64,000 bases of DNA, from the NCBI RefSeq assembly GCF_000151315.2, contig NW_011887296.1:134643-198642 (forward strand), read 5' to 3'. The stretch comes from Capsaspora owczarzaki ATCC 30864. Lineage: Eukaryota > Opisthokonta > Filasterea. Below are positions 1 through 16,700 of this stretch, piece by piece (positions within the stretch are counted from its first letter, which is position 1; every line of letters starts with the position of its first letter). Under the pieces are notes generated by a model, which was not told the DNA's origin, did not search any database, and saw only the letters and a program-made list of their open reading frames with translations. A program made the translations under genes and the position numbers.

Positions 1-100
1 CAAAAAAAAAAAAAAAAACAAAAACAAAAAAAAACAAACAAAAAAACAAACAAAAACTCACCTGCCCTCTTCATTTTGCTTCTGTACGATCGTCTTGCAG

Positions 101-4505
<4,405 letters not shown>

Positions 4506-4863
4506 AGGCTATCCATGCCAACCCAGCGACTTCCTGTGTGTAATTCATTGTATTTTGCAGAAGAAGCCGCGCAGTGGTTTGTGCGTTCTTGCATTGTTGT
4601 TGTTCTTTGTGTTTTTTCCATCCTTCCTTCTGTTTCGTCCAACAGCAGCCTTTTTTTTTGTGTGTGTGTTGTTTTTGTTGATGTGTCTTGCTGTTGGTTC
4701 TTTTCTTAATTGCCAAACCCATTGTTTTTTGTGTGCACTTTGCCAGAATGACTTCAAATGACTGAAATGAAACAAGAAGCGAAAAAAAAAAAAAAAAAAA
4801 AAAAAAGCCATCAAAATCACAATCGTCAATCTTTTTTTTTTTTTTTTTTTTTTTGAATAACGA
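4506..4863. other. Intergenic: WASHC4 3' end to MAGI start
   Basis: This 358-bp gap is T/G-rich for its first 230 bp (probable 3' UTR). It then holds 25 A (4782-4806) and 23 T (4832-4854) separated by 25 bp, with the T run ending 9 bp before the MAGI ATG. No other gene is visible. Confidence 0.8.
4782..4854. repeat. A25...T23 inverted homopolymer pair just upstream of the MAGI ATG
   Basis: A run of 25 A, a 25-bp spacer and a run of 23 T could fold into a simple hairpin in DNA or RNA. It lies between two same-strand genes, directly before the start codon at 4864. Confidence 0.9.
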
Positions 4864-7084
4864 ATGAGCACGACGACAGGTCGCCCGCCGGCGGGTCACA
4901 AGTCACGGCTCCAGATCAGCGGCTCCTTCATGAAGGCCGTATGGAGCCGACGCAGCAGCCGGCACGCTGGCTCTGGCTCTGGCGCTGGCGCTGGCTCGGC
5001 GGCTTCGGCGGCTGGCGGCGGATCATCTGCGCCGAGCGAGTCGCCTTCGTCCAAGCGCCGCGGTCTGGCGGGCCTCCTGCAGCTCGGCGGCCATCACAGC
5101 AACCACAGCAGCAATGGGACTACTGGCGGCGGCGGCGGCGGCGGCAGCAGCAGCAATGGCGGTTCGCGCTGGGGCTCGAGGCACACGTCGCCGGCGCCGT
5201 CCCATCACGGCTCTGTCCAGGACGTCTCGGCTCCGCAGTCGTCGGTTGGCGGCGCTGGTGCTGGTGCTGGTGCTGGTGCTGGTGCTGGTGCTGGTGGGCT
5301 CAGACCCCCGGCCTCCGCTGGGCACAGTCGCAATGGAAGCAGCTCGGCCGTGACAAGTGGCAACGGTCGCCCAAGCAATGGCAATGGTTCGCTGTCTACG
5401 ACGCAGCAGCAGCAGGCGCAACAGGCTGCACTGGCCGCACGGGTGCCGCGGGATGTCGGGCGGACGGTCAAGCTCAACCGGCGCGAGGGCGATGTGTTTG
5501 GCTTTGGGCTGTTTGGCGGCAGCGAGCACGATCTCACGCTGTCCATCTCCAAGCTGGTCCCGGGCGCAGTCGCAGATGCAAGCGGACAAGTGCTCATCGG
5601 AGACGAAGTCCAGTCAATCAACAACCAAATTGTGGTCGGAGCCACCCACGACGAGGCCATCAGCCTGATCAAGCAGAGTTCGACAACCCTCACTCTGTCG
5701 CTTCGTTACGGATCTGCAGTTCAAGGTGAGTGGTTTGCCTTGGCTTGGCTTTCAAAATTTGCTCCAAACGGGGACACCCTACAGGTGTCTGAACGGCTCT
5801 GGCTGCCGTTTTTGGTTGATTCGATTTTTTTTTTTTTTTTTGCGTTTCAAATTGGTTTGGTATGTGCTGATCACTGGTTCACGTTTGTGGGAATTGGATG
5901 TCAGGTTCACGACGCATCTCGGAAATGCTCAACACCAAGTTCCCAGATCACTCACCAGACGAGCAGTTCAAAAAGTTCATCCGAGATAAGCTCTACCACT
6001 CTTCGATTCCTTGTGAGCTTCTCCCCGTTCGCCCCCCCTCCTGTTACCCAATTTCCAGAGAGCCCGTTGATTGCTGACTCGTCTTCACTTTGAAATCTCT
6101 CTTCGACACATTTCCCCATTCAGACACGACTCGTGCCAGACGCGAGGGAGAGGTGGACGGCAAGTCGTATCATTTCATTTCAAAGGAAACCTTCTTGGCG
6201 ATGATGAATGACGGCAAGTTCCTGGAGCACGGCGAACAGAACGGCGTCATGTATGGAACGATCAAGCCCTCAGCAGACTTGACTGCGCAGCCCCGCGCCG
6301 AGAAGAATCGCCTCGCAAACCGCACCCGCTCAATCGAGCTGCTGACTGATGAGGTTGGTGTCAAGCCTATGGAGACTGGTGCGCCGAGCATTGTTGACAC
6401 TCTTCCGCAGGGCAAGAATCTGCGACGCGGTCGAAGCACGCAACGCGCGGCCAAGCTTGTGCGCGCCAACGGCACTGCAGCGGCCTCTGAAAGCGTTGCA
6501 ACTCAAAAGCCCTTGCCGTTCGGCTGGGAAATGCGACACACCGACGACGACCGAACGTACTTTGTCAAGTGAGTGACGGCGCATGGTTGGTTTTGTTGTT
6601 TGTTGGGCGTTTCTCATTGTGTGACTGCCACTGATTTTTCCGCTGTCTGTTCTTTGAAAATTTTTGTGCCATTGCAGTCATAACGATATGAGCACTACTT
6701 GGCTTGACCCTCGACTGCCGCGGGACGGCAAGCTCGCCAAAGATTGCTCAGACAATGGTGCGATTAGATTGCTCATAGTCCTCATTTTGCGCGATTCGCT
6801 GCGTCCGCACTTTTGACTGGCACTGACTTAGAATTGTGCCCCCGTAATGATCTTAATCTCCAAACAGAATTGCCTTTTGGCTGGGAGGCTGTCACCTCAG
6901 AGGAGGGCACGTACTATGTCGAGTAAGTCGACTCTTGTTTTTGTGTTTGTGTTTGGGTACTGCTTCTCTCGGGTGCTCTGCTGACGCGGTTTGAACGTCT
7001 TTCTTTGTGTTTGCTACCAGTCATGTTCGCCGACAAACCTCTTGGAGCCATCCTCGTTTACTTGCTCAGAAGGGCCAGTTGTAA
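4864..7084 (+). CDS. MAGI: MAGI-like scaffold: PDZ - guanylate kinase-like - WW - WW
   Basis: Membrane-associated inverted MAGUK; in animals such proteins scaffold tight junctions and signalling receptors. Exons 4864-5725, 5905-6012, 6124-6568, 6678-6757, 6868-6922, 7021-7084 join in phase to 537 aa. Residues 1-195 are Gly/Ser/Ala-rich and disordered, including a GA repeat. A PDZ domain at about 198-287 has the carboxylate loop GFGLFGG. A GuK-like domain at about 288-400 contains YTTRARREGEVDG and YHFIS, without a P-loop, as in MAGI. WW1 (from about 453, LPFGWEM...TTWLDPRL) and WW2 (from about 499, LPFGWEA...TSWSHPRL) follow. The stop falls just after WW2, so the five C-terminal PDZ domains of animal MAGI are absent. 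Domain order inverted relative to DLG/MPP supports MAGI rather than another MAGUK. Confidence 0.92.
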
Positions 7085-7568
7085 TTGCTCTGCATATAGT
7101 TTGATTGTGTGTATGTTTGTGCGGCGGATGATTGTGAAAGCGTCGCGGAATTGGTTGTTGAGGGAATTGTTCTCTGTGATTTTTCGAAACAAGAGAGATA
7201 GATTCGCGATATTGGGGCAGTGTTGGAACAACGAGTCTCCATTTGTTTTCCGATTTTTTTTTGTTCGAGGCTTTGACAAATGATTTACAGAAACAAACAA
7301 GCAACAACTCCAACTCCAACGAAAACAACAACAACTCCACCGAAAACAACAACAACAACAAAACTCTCAATAACAACAGCCATTCCAAAACAAAAGGAGC
7401 ACGAGCACTTTGCTAAACGTCGTCGCTTCAAACGAGAGACAGGTGGTACAGCAAACAGAGACAAAAGGATTCGTGCTGCAAATTGGCCGACCACCGACAA
7501 CAAAATTACACAAGCATCTCCCTCCGCACCAAAAACACAAAACCAAATTCCATAACGGCAGCCCGTTA
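7085..7568. other. Convergent intergenic region, MAGI / aldose epimerase
   Basis: A 484-bp tail-to-tail gap that should hold both 3' UTRs. It is rich in CAA/ACA repeats from 7290 to 7390. I see no coding exon. Confidence 0.6.
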
Positions 7569-9814
7569 TTACTTGTTCAAAACGCCAACAGTTAATGATG
7601 TCACGTTGTCCCAGTTCTCAAACGCATTGCAAACGGTGGAAGGGAAGTTGGCGTGGTTGACCGAGTCCGGGAAGTGTTGCGTCTCGAGGGCAACCGCGCC
7701 ATGCTTGCCGTACACTGCACCATTACGGCCAGGCACACTGGAGAGGAAGTTGCCAGTGTATACTTGGATACCAGGACTAGTGGTTTTCACTTCGAGTGCG
7801 CGACCACTGCCGGGATCGGACAGACGAGCAGCAGTGCGCAGAGGAGCGCCAAACTTGTTGTTGTTGGCCTTGTCAAAGCCATTCAGGACAAAGTTGTGGT
7901 CAAAGCCGTTCATTTCTGTTGCTTTGAAGCGCTCGCCCAAGTTGACACCGAGAGGACCCTGTCAATTTGCCCCAAAACCGAAGTGAGCGACCAAGAAAAG
8001 CAAAAAAAACAAAACCCAAACAAAAACAACAAACAAACAAAACAACAACGCCTCCCCCATCCTTGAACCAACGCTCTAGAGCCAGAATACCAAACCCGAA
8101 CACAACCCCCCCTTCCTGCCCGCCCTGTCGCGTCGTTTGACACGCAAACAATTCCTACCTCCGTCAAATCAAACGGCGTGTCCTTGACAGGCTTGATTTC
8201 GCCGGTCGGAATGAGCTCGCTAGTGACGGCGGTAATGCTGTCGGCGTTGACGTGGAGGTGGTGGCCGTGAATGTTGTGTTGCGCGCCGGCCGACAGGTTA
8301 AAGTACGAGTGATTGGTGAGGTTGATGGGGGTGGCCGAGTCGATGGAGGACGCGTGGTACACGATGCTCAGCGTGTTGAGCGGCTTGAAACCAGAGTTGG
8401 CAAACTCGCCTGCCGCTGGCTTGCCCAAAATGTACGTCACGTCAACGAGGAGGGTGCCTGGGTAGCCTTCATCGCCGTCAGCGCTCGTGAGGCCAAAGCA
8501 GACAGCTCCCTTGGGATCGACCTTGACGACCTCCCAGACCTTCTTGGAGAATCCCTTTGCGCCACCGTGGAGATGGTGCGGGGGACGGTTCACAGTGACC
8601 TGGCGCACAGCGCCATCGATGGTGAACTTGCCTTGGTTGATGCGGTTGGCGACGCGACCGACAACAGGGCCAAAGTAGCAAGTGTCGGATTCATATCCGA
8701 TCGGCTTGTCATATCCGAGGACGACGTCGCCCAGCAGACCCAGCCTGTCGCCGAAAAGGAAAACAACAAAACAACAAAACAAGCAGAACAAACCACATGC
8801 ACACAATTGAGATTGAGGGTGATCGATTGCTGCCTTGACTTTTCGAGATGAGCACGAGACAAGCTGACCCTGTTTTCTCTGCACTTAAGACTGATTGCCC
8901 TTCTGACCGAGTAACCAACCCACCCTCACTCACGCGCTTGCGGGCTGTTTTTGGTTTTTACGGACATTTCGTTGTTGTTATTGATGTTGTTGTTGTTGCC
9001 ATCCAAACAAACAAACAAACAATACCCCCAAAACCGCAACCCAAACCGCACAACACGATCACAAGCGCAAAACCAAAGCAACACAAGCAGCAGCAGCGCA
9101 CAGGTCTGCTCGGTCGCCACATCCATCCCACTTCCCCCATGTGCCCACTCCCCACCAAGCAGAGAGTGACAAAGTGCGTTTCATCCACCAGAGTGGACAA
9201 TCGTGCATCATGATGGTTTTGTGGTCGCTCTCATTGTCTCTCTCATTGTCTCTCTCTCTCATTGTCTCTCTCTTTCGCTGCTTTTTTTTTTCCCCACAAA
9301 CTGGTTATTCCTATTTGCTCTGTTCATATTCCTATTCCTATTACTATTATTATTACGGTTCTGTTTGGATGTGTTGCTGCTTGTTTTTGTTCCATTGAGT
9401 TTTTGGATGGCGTTTTTTTTTACGTTTTTTTTTTTTCGCTGCTTGTTTTTTTTTTTTTTTTTTTTTTTTTTTTTGTTTGTTCGATTCTCCCTTTCTTTAA
9501 TCCTGCTATCATTCACCGATTCAACTCACTTTTCCATGCTTTTGCTTGTCTGCTCACGTTCGAGCTTCAGCAAAACATCCAACAAACTAGAAATCAAAAA
9601 CACAACGTTGCCCACAGTTTGTCACCTTTTTGTTATTCTTGTTTGATTTTTCATTTCCACCGCTTTTTTTTTTTTTTTTTTTTTTTTTTGTTCGCTTCAC
9701 TTCGCTTCGTTTCATCTTTTTGTTTGTCGTCAATAACGCAAAGCAGCAACTCTACAAAATTCTCGACATTTCCCTCCACAAACAGTGAGCTTGCTTCTCA
9801 CTCTCTCCCCCTTC

Positions 9815-9852
<38 letters not shown>

Positions 9853-10302
9853 AAGCCAAAAAAACGTGTCAGCCTCACACATCCACAGTGTTAAAACCAG
9901 AAAAAAAAACAAAAAACAAAAAAAAAAAAAAAAAAACAAAACAAAAAAAAAAAAAAACAAAAAAAAAAACCAAAAAAAAAAAAAAAACAAGCAGAGCGAT
10001 TTCATCCACAGTTCGAGTTTCAACCAGCGACCGGACCGGTTTTGCATGCATCGCGCGCTCAACTGCACGAGTCTGATGTCGAGGGCAGTGTTGGGTTTGA
10101 TGTGTGTGTGTGTGTGCGTGTGTGCGTGTGGGTTTTGTTGGTGTTGTGCTTACGAGTCGGGCGTGGAGAACGAGACGATTGTGGCGCCGTAGTTGGTCAA
10201 CTTGACGGTAACGCCAGTGTCCTTGTCGTGCAGCGTCACAAGCTGAACAGGCTGGCCGCCATTCACAGTGCCAAACGGCTCGGATGTCGCTGAGATAGTC
10301 AT
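7569..10302 (-). CDS. GALM: Aldose 1-epimerase (galactose mutarotase)
   Basis: Interconverts alpha and beta anomers of galactose/glucose for the Leloir pathway; cytosolic family. Three exons on the minus strand, 10302-10154, 8744-8159 and 7958-7569, join in phase to 374 aa (animal GALM about 342). Visible family motifs are VVLGYD, FGPVVGRVANRI, HHLHGG and TNHSYFNL with the two catalytic histidines, ADSITAVTSELIPTG, GFDHN, and ALETQHFPD with the catalytic glutamate. The first intron (8745-10153, 1.4 kb) is the longest seen in the window and consists mainly of poly-T/poly-A, CT and TG tracts. The start at 10302 gives an N-terminus of normal length. Confidence 0.93.
8745..10153 (-). repeat. Low-complexity long first intron of the aldose epimerase
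   Basis: 1409 bp between an in-phase donor and acceptor. It contains homopolymer A/T runs (for example 9450-9474, 9665-9690, 9901-9987), a CT run at 9820-9849 and TG-rich sequence at 10100-10135. Open frames across it are only low-complexity translation (Phe/Lys/Ser-rich). I see no nested gene. Confidence 0.75.
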
Positions 10303-10793
10303 GGGTGCGGGCGGATGGCGATGATGATTGGCAAAACGTGGAGAAAGCGGCGTCGATATGTGACTGACAGCAGAAAAGAAAGGCACAAAAAAAAAAAAAA
10401 AAAAAAGTGTCAAAAATCAAAAATAAAAAATAAAGAATGAAATAAAATCACAAAATACAAGAGCGACGTGAATGGGGAACAAAGTTGGAGCGCAAAATCA
10501 AACAAAAGCACGTCAAACAGCATGAGTCGTTCGCGCGCAAGAAGAGTGGATCATGCTCGGCGACAAGTCGTGAACAAATGAAAAAAGAAAAAAAAAAGAA
10601 AAAAAAAAAAGCAAAGCCAAGAACGAGAATCAATCGTCTCAACATTGCACGGTACAGAACAGTAATCAACATGAATAAACATTGGAAGAACAAACAACAA
10701 AGAAACATACAATACAACTAGCAACGCAACAGGGGGGGGTGGGAAAAATAAAAATGCAAGACAAGACAAGACAAGACAAACGAACAAACATGT
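10303..10793. other. Intergenic: aldose epimerase 5' side and HUWE1 3' side
   Basis: A 491-bp tandem gap on the minus strand. It holds A runs at 10386-10406 and 10580-10610 and an ACAAG pentamer repeat at 10759-10790. Probable HUWE1 3' UTR plus epimerase promoter; no gene seen. Confidence 0.55.
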
Positions 10794-13700
10794 CTAAGCA
10801 AAGCCAAACCCGGTGGAACACTCCGTCACCGCCGTCAGCAGGCGCTCCTTGAGAACTTCATACGACTCGTACTCGGGCAAGTCAAGCTGGTTGAAGCTAC
10901 TCGTGGGGAGCAGAAGCAAACAAACAAACAAACAGAGAAACAAACATACAAAACGCGCAGAGTTAGCAAACAACGACTCATCGAACAGAGTGTGACAGCG
11001 CCATAAATCAAAACCTCGCTCAGACTCACCAGGTATGCGCGGATGGAAGGCGATAGGCGTCACCAAAGGCCTTGTGAACCGAGAAACGCTGACGACCATT
11101 CATGCCCTCGAGAGCCTTAAACCCATCGAGCGGCACCTTGGAGGTGCCTGTGACAAACTGCAGGAACTTGGCCTTCTCTTCGTGGTCGAACGAGCGGAGT
11201 GCACGCCAGAGCCACTGGATTTGAGGCGCAGTGTCCGTGTAGCCGCCTCGCGTGTAGTCTGTGTTGGCTTTGAGATCTTCGACGTCAATTTCGGGCAGAC
11301 CAGAAATGAGCAGCTCAAGCTCCTGCTCGTTGAAGATGGCAATGAGCTCCTTGGGAAGGAGGCCGTAAAAGCCAGTGAGGAAGGCGTCGATTTGACTGCG
11401 GATGGACGATGTGAGCCGATTCTCTGTCACCAATTGGACGTATTCCGCCTTGTTCTCCTCCGTCACGGGGATGGATTGCCCGTTCGGTTTGAGATCGACC
11501 ATCTTCTTGTCGCCAAAGTCTTCGACCTCGACTGCAAACGTCTCGTCAATCACGTCCGTAATGTCATTCTCCAGAATCCACTTGAGCGACTTGAAGTAGT
11601 CGGGATCGGTCGCTTCAATATCATGGTATGTGACAGGTCGGCCCAGAATGTGCTTGTAGAAGGATCGTGTAAAGTAGCACTCGAGCATGCGGTTGTCAAT
11701 GATGGCTTTGGCAATCACACGACCTGCAAACCGGAAGAGAGCCAGGTGGTTTGGATTGACCGAGGATTTGGCAAACGGCTGGTAGGTGGCGCTGCCTTCG
11801 GGCGACGACTTGAATAGGGCATAGTTGGCATTGAACAACTCTCGCGAGAGAATCAAAAACCACTCACGCGTCACGCCGCCAGCATCGACGCCTTCTTCGT
11901 TTGCAAATTGCACCGTCAACCGACCATGCATTTCGGTGTCGCTCTTGCGCGAAAGGCGCTCGAGCGAGTCTTCAAAGATGCGTTCGCGACGCACCTGCAG
12001 ACGGATGGGCGCGTAGTGCTTGCCCTTCTCGAGCTGAGTCAGCTTGTGACGGAAGAAGATGCGCTTGTTGTCAAAGTCAAGCACGCGAGGCAGATGGACA
12101 AGCACGTCGAACGGACCTCGCGTCAGCGCCCACGGCATGCGGTGCATCAGATCGTTGATAATCTTGCGATGCGTTTCGACAAACGCAATAAAGCGAGCCG
12201 AGTCCGGATCGAGATTGGCGTGCGTCGACGTGACCGAGTCTCCTCGCGCCAGCAGCGATGCAGACGGCGCCAGCGGAGAGCCCGCAGTCTGGGCCGTGAT
12301 GTGCGGCGACCGTGCCCCAGACGCGAACGGACCACCAGGGCCAATCGTGGACGTCAACGGCGAGGCAGCTGGAATGTTTCTCGATACCACAGGGGTTGCG
12401 GCAGACGCTGCAGGCGCGCCTTCACCACCTTTGGTAGACGGCTTTGCAAATGCCTCCACATCACGATGAATCATAAAGAAAATCTCGACAAGCGGGAGCA
12501 GAATGCCCACAGAGTCAGACGCGTCAAGCTGAGCAAGATAGCCAAGACTCTCACTCAGCTTCTCCCACAGAGGAGTCAGTCCCAGGGATGTGTTGAGCGC
12601 GTAGAGGGGCTTGTGCAAGGCAGCGGCTGCAGGCTCTGTTTCGCCCAGCAAGGAGGAGCTTGCGCCAGCGCGAGCAGTAGTTGTGGCGCTGGAAGTGCTG
12701 GAAGTGTTCATTGCGGCGGAAGGCAAGTGCGTGCGCGAGCTAGAAGCAGCAGGAGAATCGGCGCTTCGATTGCCCAAAGCCACAGTACCACCGCCACCGG
12801 TCACGTCGGAAACAGCGGCCGAAGCTCGACGCACAGCAGAACGTTGCTTGGAGCGCTCTTTCTCGGCATCGGCCTTTTCTCGCGAACGAATGCTCAAAAT
12901 GGTGACAATAATATGCGTGAAGGTAGCCTGGGAGGAGGTGCGGGATGAGAAGGGCTCGAATGCCAGTTGGACCTTTTGAGCACGCGTGCGATTGGCGGAT
13001 TCGCTCGAGTCAGCAATCAAAGCATGCAGCTGGCGTGACAGTGTTGCAAGCTCCGCAATAACACTCGCAGAATGCTGTTGGCAGAGCGCATCCAACTCTG
13101 GCATCACTGCCTGCTCGTTCCATGGGTTGGCATAGGCGATGCGCCGCAGCACAGTCAGTGCCATCTTTGTCCAAGGCAAAGCGCTGCATGCCAAGCGGAC
13201 AAGCTCTTGGAGAGTCGCCGTTGGGAGGACGGGAATTTCGCCAAGTGTCCCGCGCGTTGCTCGAAAATCGGCCGCTGTTGGGAAGATGGAACTCGGTACC
13301 GTGGTGGTGGTGGTGGAAGAGGTGGTGGTGGAGGTAGCGGCGGCAGGTGTTTTGCTTGCAGCCAGCTCAACCGACTCTGTGCTTTTGGGCGCTGGAGCAG
13401 TGTCCATGGCACTAGAGCTCGAAGCAGGCACTGAAGACTGAGCTACAGTTGAAGCAGAGGACGACGAAGCCGCACGGCCACTCTCGCGAGCTGCAAGTTC
13501 AGCTGCATGCTCCCCGAGCAGGCGCTTTCGGTGGTGATGGAGCTCGTGCCGCGAGGGAACAAATTGGATGATCAACGTCAGTAGCCGCTCAACAGTGGAC
13601 GGACTGCGTTGAACCACATTGCAGCGCAGCAGTGAAATGAGGAAGGACAGGGGCTGCACCTTATCGGCACCCAGCTCGTCGGCTAGAGGCGAGTTGCAGG

Positions 13701-16700
13701 CGCGCAGTGCTTCACCAAGCCCACCAGAACGCTCTACGACAAACTCCTGGACGTTTCGCGGGAGCCCTTCCAGGTAGGCAGTACCAAAGACCTTGGCGTG
13801 CGAAATATCCAACGTGTGGGCGTAGCACAAGCCCACAATGCGATCCGACAAGGCGAGAAGGGCATCCAACACGCGCTTGACAACGGCAATTGCCATGCCA
13901 GAGTCCATACTTGCATCGAGCACGGATGAAGCGGCGGCAGAGTGCGCAGACGGAAGCTCGGCGCTCGCGCATGCTTCGCGCAAAACGCACAACAGAGCGC
14001 TGAACAGCCAAAAGCGCGCGGTAACGTTGGTAATCAAGTTGGCGAGGATGGCATCCAACTGGGCGTTGCCATTTTCGGACAGCTGCGATCCTTGCACGAG
14101 TTTCTGAATGATGACAATGAGCGTTTCGGCATCGAGGAAGTGCCGAAGGGCAGTGCCCGTGTGGTGATCACAATGTGTGGTAAAGCTCCAGCATTTTGCG
14201 TCATGACTGCTTGCAGCTCGACGAGTTGGAGGCGCGTGCGCCACGTTGTTTGCCTCGGCAGTCGTCGTCGGAACGACCGCGTCACGGGTGGCAGGAGTGG
14301 TAGAAGAGGCAGGGGCAGCCGAAGGAGCAGCCGTCGTCGAAGCAGCAGCCGTCGCGGAAGCAGCAAGCGTTGGAGCAATAGGCGCAGGGGAGGAGATAGT
14401 GGCACGGCCGGCAGCCGAGCGGGCTGGGGAAGCCATGATGCGCTCCTGCTCCAAAACTCGCTCACGAGCAGCAGGTGCCAAGGCCGCCAGGAATGTTGGG
14501 TCAATGCCCGGCATTTCAGCCGCACTTGATCCGGATGGGGCGGCGAGAGGGCGTTCGCTCAACCGGGGCGAGGCGACTTGCAAAGAGCCCGAAGGAGCTC
14601 GCGCCATAAAGTACGGCGCCACACTTCGCTCTTGAGCAAGCACTTGCTCCCGTTGAGCCGGCGGCAGAGCAGCAAGGAAGGCCGGGTCGATGCCACGGTT
14701 GTCGCTTGCAGCGGAATGGCTCGGCGAAACAGCTCCGGCTTCGGCGTGCGAAGCAGCGCGAGCCACGGGCGCGGGACGTCCGGTAGCGGCAGGAGCACCA
14801 ACAGCACCGGCACTCGCAGCACCGGCACTAGCAGCACCGGCACTAGCAGCACCGGCACTAGCAGCACCGGCACTAGCAGCACCGCCAGTAGCAGCAGAAG
14901 ACACACCATGAGCTTCCGACAGTCCTTCACTGTCAGGCAGGGAGAAGCCCATGTCTCGCTCAAACTGCGAGAGAGAAGTGCTGGCAGAAGAAGTCGAGGG
15001 CCCGGGCGCAGAGCTGCTGGATGACGCGGCCGCAACAACAGCGTTTTCGCCGACCATGTCTGGGTTTGGATATGTGGGCGTGGTTGACCGATCATAATCG
15101 CGTCGGTCGCGAACACCGCGACCCAGATGGCCTCGAGGAAGCGCACGCGAGCTGACCAGCGCTGCGGTTTTGGCTTGCACTTGCGAGGGCGTCACGACTG
15201 GCAGCTTGAAGAGCGCGCGTTGCAGCCGAGCAATCATGATGCTCATCAGGTCGTCGTACGATGCATGTCGTTGGAGCATGACAAACTCGAGATTCCACAT
15301 GGCGAGCGAGCTGAAAGCACCACGAAGGCCGTAGCTGCTCTCGTGCAGGGGGTTGTCGCTGGCAGCCGTATTGTTCTTGGGCGCCTCTCCGGACGGCGGA
15401 GACAGGGTTTCGAGCTGCAGAGCCGCAAAGGCGAACATACCAGTGTGCGTAGTGACGATAACGCGCTGGAAGAGACGGTGGCGATGCGACTCGTTTTGCA
15501 CAGACTCGGCCAGCTGGTCGAGTGGCAGCTCGATAAAGTTGCGCGTCGACTGACGGCTGGTCTTGGCACGAAGCGGTGGTTCAACAACACTGGCTTTGTC
15601 AGACCCAGACGGAGCAGAGGGCGCGGCTGCATCCTCACGAAGGCTAGTTTCGGACGCCTTGCCTTTGCCCTTTTGCTGCTTTGCAGAAACAGTCTTCTCG
15701 GCCAGCAGCGTTTCGCCAGGCGCAATCGACAGCAGCTCGGAGCGCAGCAGTGGATGTCCTGCTTCACCGTTACGAGGAGACCGAATGGAAGAACGCAGCT
15801 CCCACGGCTGAATGCCCACAAATGTAGGGTTGTGACCGCCAAACGGCGAAGGGCCAGACGGAGGTCCAGCGCTTGTAGGAGGCGCAGAAGAGTGGCCATC
15901 AATGAGAGAGGCTTCCATCGCTCGCATGTTGTGGTTTTCCGGGAAATGAGTCGCGTGAGGCGCAGACAAGGGCATACTGGCGCCGTGCATCTCAGTCTCG
16001 GCTTCGATATCTTCAGCGGAGATGCCACTTTGATGGGCGCGAGCCAAGGCCTGAATCAGACTAACGAGCGGTTGGATGAGTTGCTGGTCGTCACCAGCGG
16101 GGTGCTGGGAGTGTCGAACCAGCTCGTTGCGAACATTCTCAATCAGCTCGTGCCGCGACATGGCGAGTCCGACCCCTTGGTTGGTATCAAGGAATATTTC
16201 TCCATCGCCATGCTCGGCGTCGTCCTGGTCATCTTCATCGTCATTGCCGTTCATGTTTTCCTCAGCAAGATGTCCAGCGCTGTCTTGAGCAAACATTTCG
16301 GACGGAGAACGAGCACCAGAGTCATCGCCCGAGCTGTCTGCATTCTCTTCGTCGTCGCCATCGCCATCGTCATCATCGTCCTCATCGTCATCGTCATCAT
16401 CGTCATCGTCATCATGGTCATGATGATGGTGACCATGACCATCATCATGATGCACAGGATTGTGAATTTGGAGAGACGGCTCATCATCATCATCATCGTC
16501 CTCCCATTCGTCGTCGTCATCGCTTTCAGCCATTGCATCGCCAGAAGCACGACTGGCAAGCTCGTCGGCCATTGAAGGTGCAGAAGAGGATGAGTCAGCG
16601 GATGTCGGATGACGGGCGACATGGTGGGCGGGGGCAGCGCCACCGCGACCTCGAGAGGAAGCACGGGACGTACGCTGGGGTGCTGCTGCTGCTGCTGCTG

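Noticed and set aside
8745-10153. Possible nested gene in the long aldose epimerase intron
   Set aside because: All open frames come from homopolymer or dinucleotide tracts; none shows coding-like composition.
11026-11034. Apparent loss of the HECT catalytic Cys (reads Trp-stop)
   Set aside because: A perfect donor overlaps it, and joining to 10896 restores the Cys and the full conserved C-terminus.
15127-16575. Long open frame (about 480 codons) on the plus strand inside HUWE1
   Set aside because: It is antisense to the well-supported HUWE1 exon; its Val/Ile-rich product is the reverse reading of GAT/GAC-rich acidic codons.
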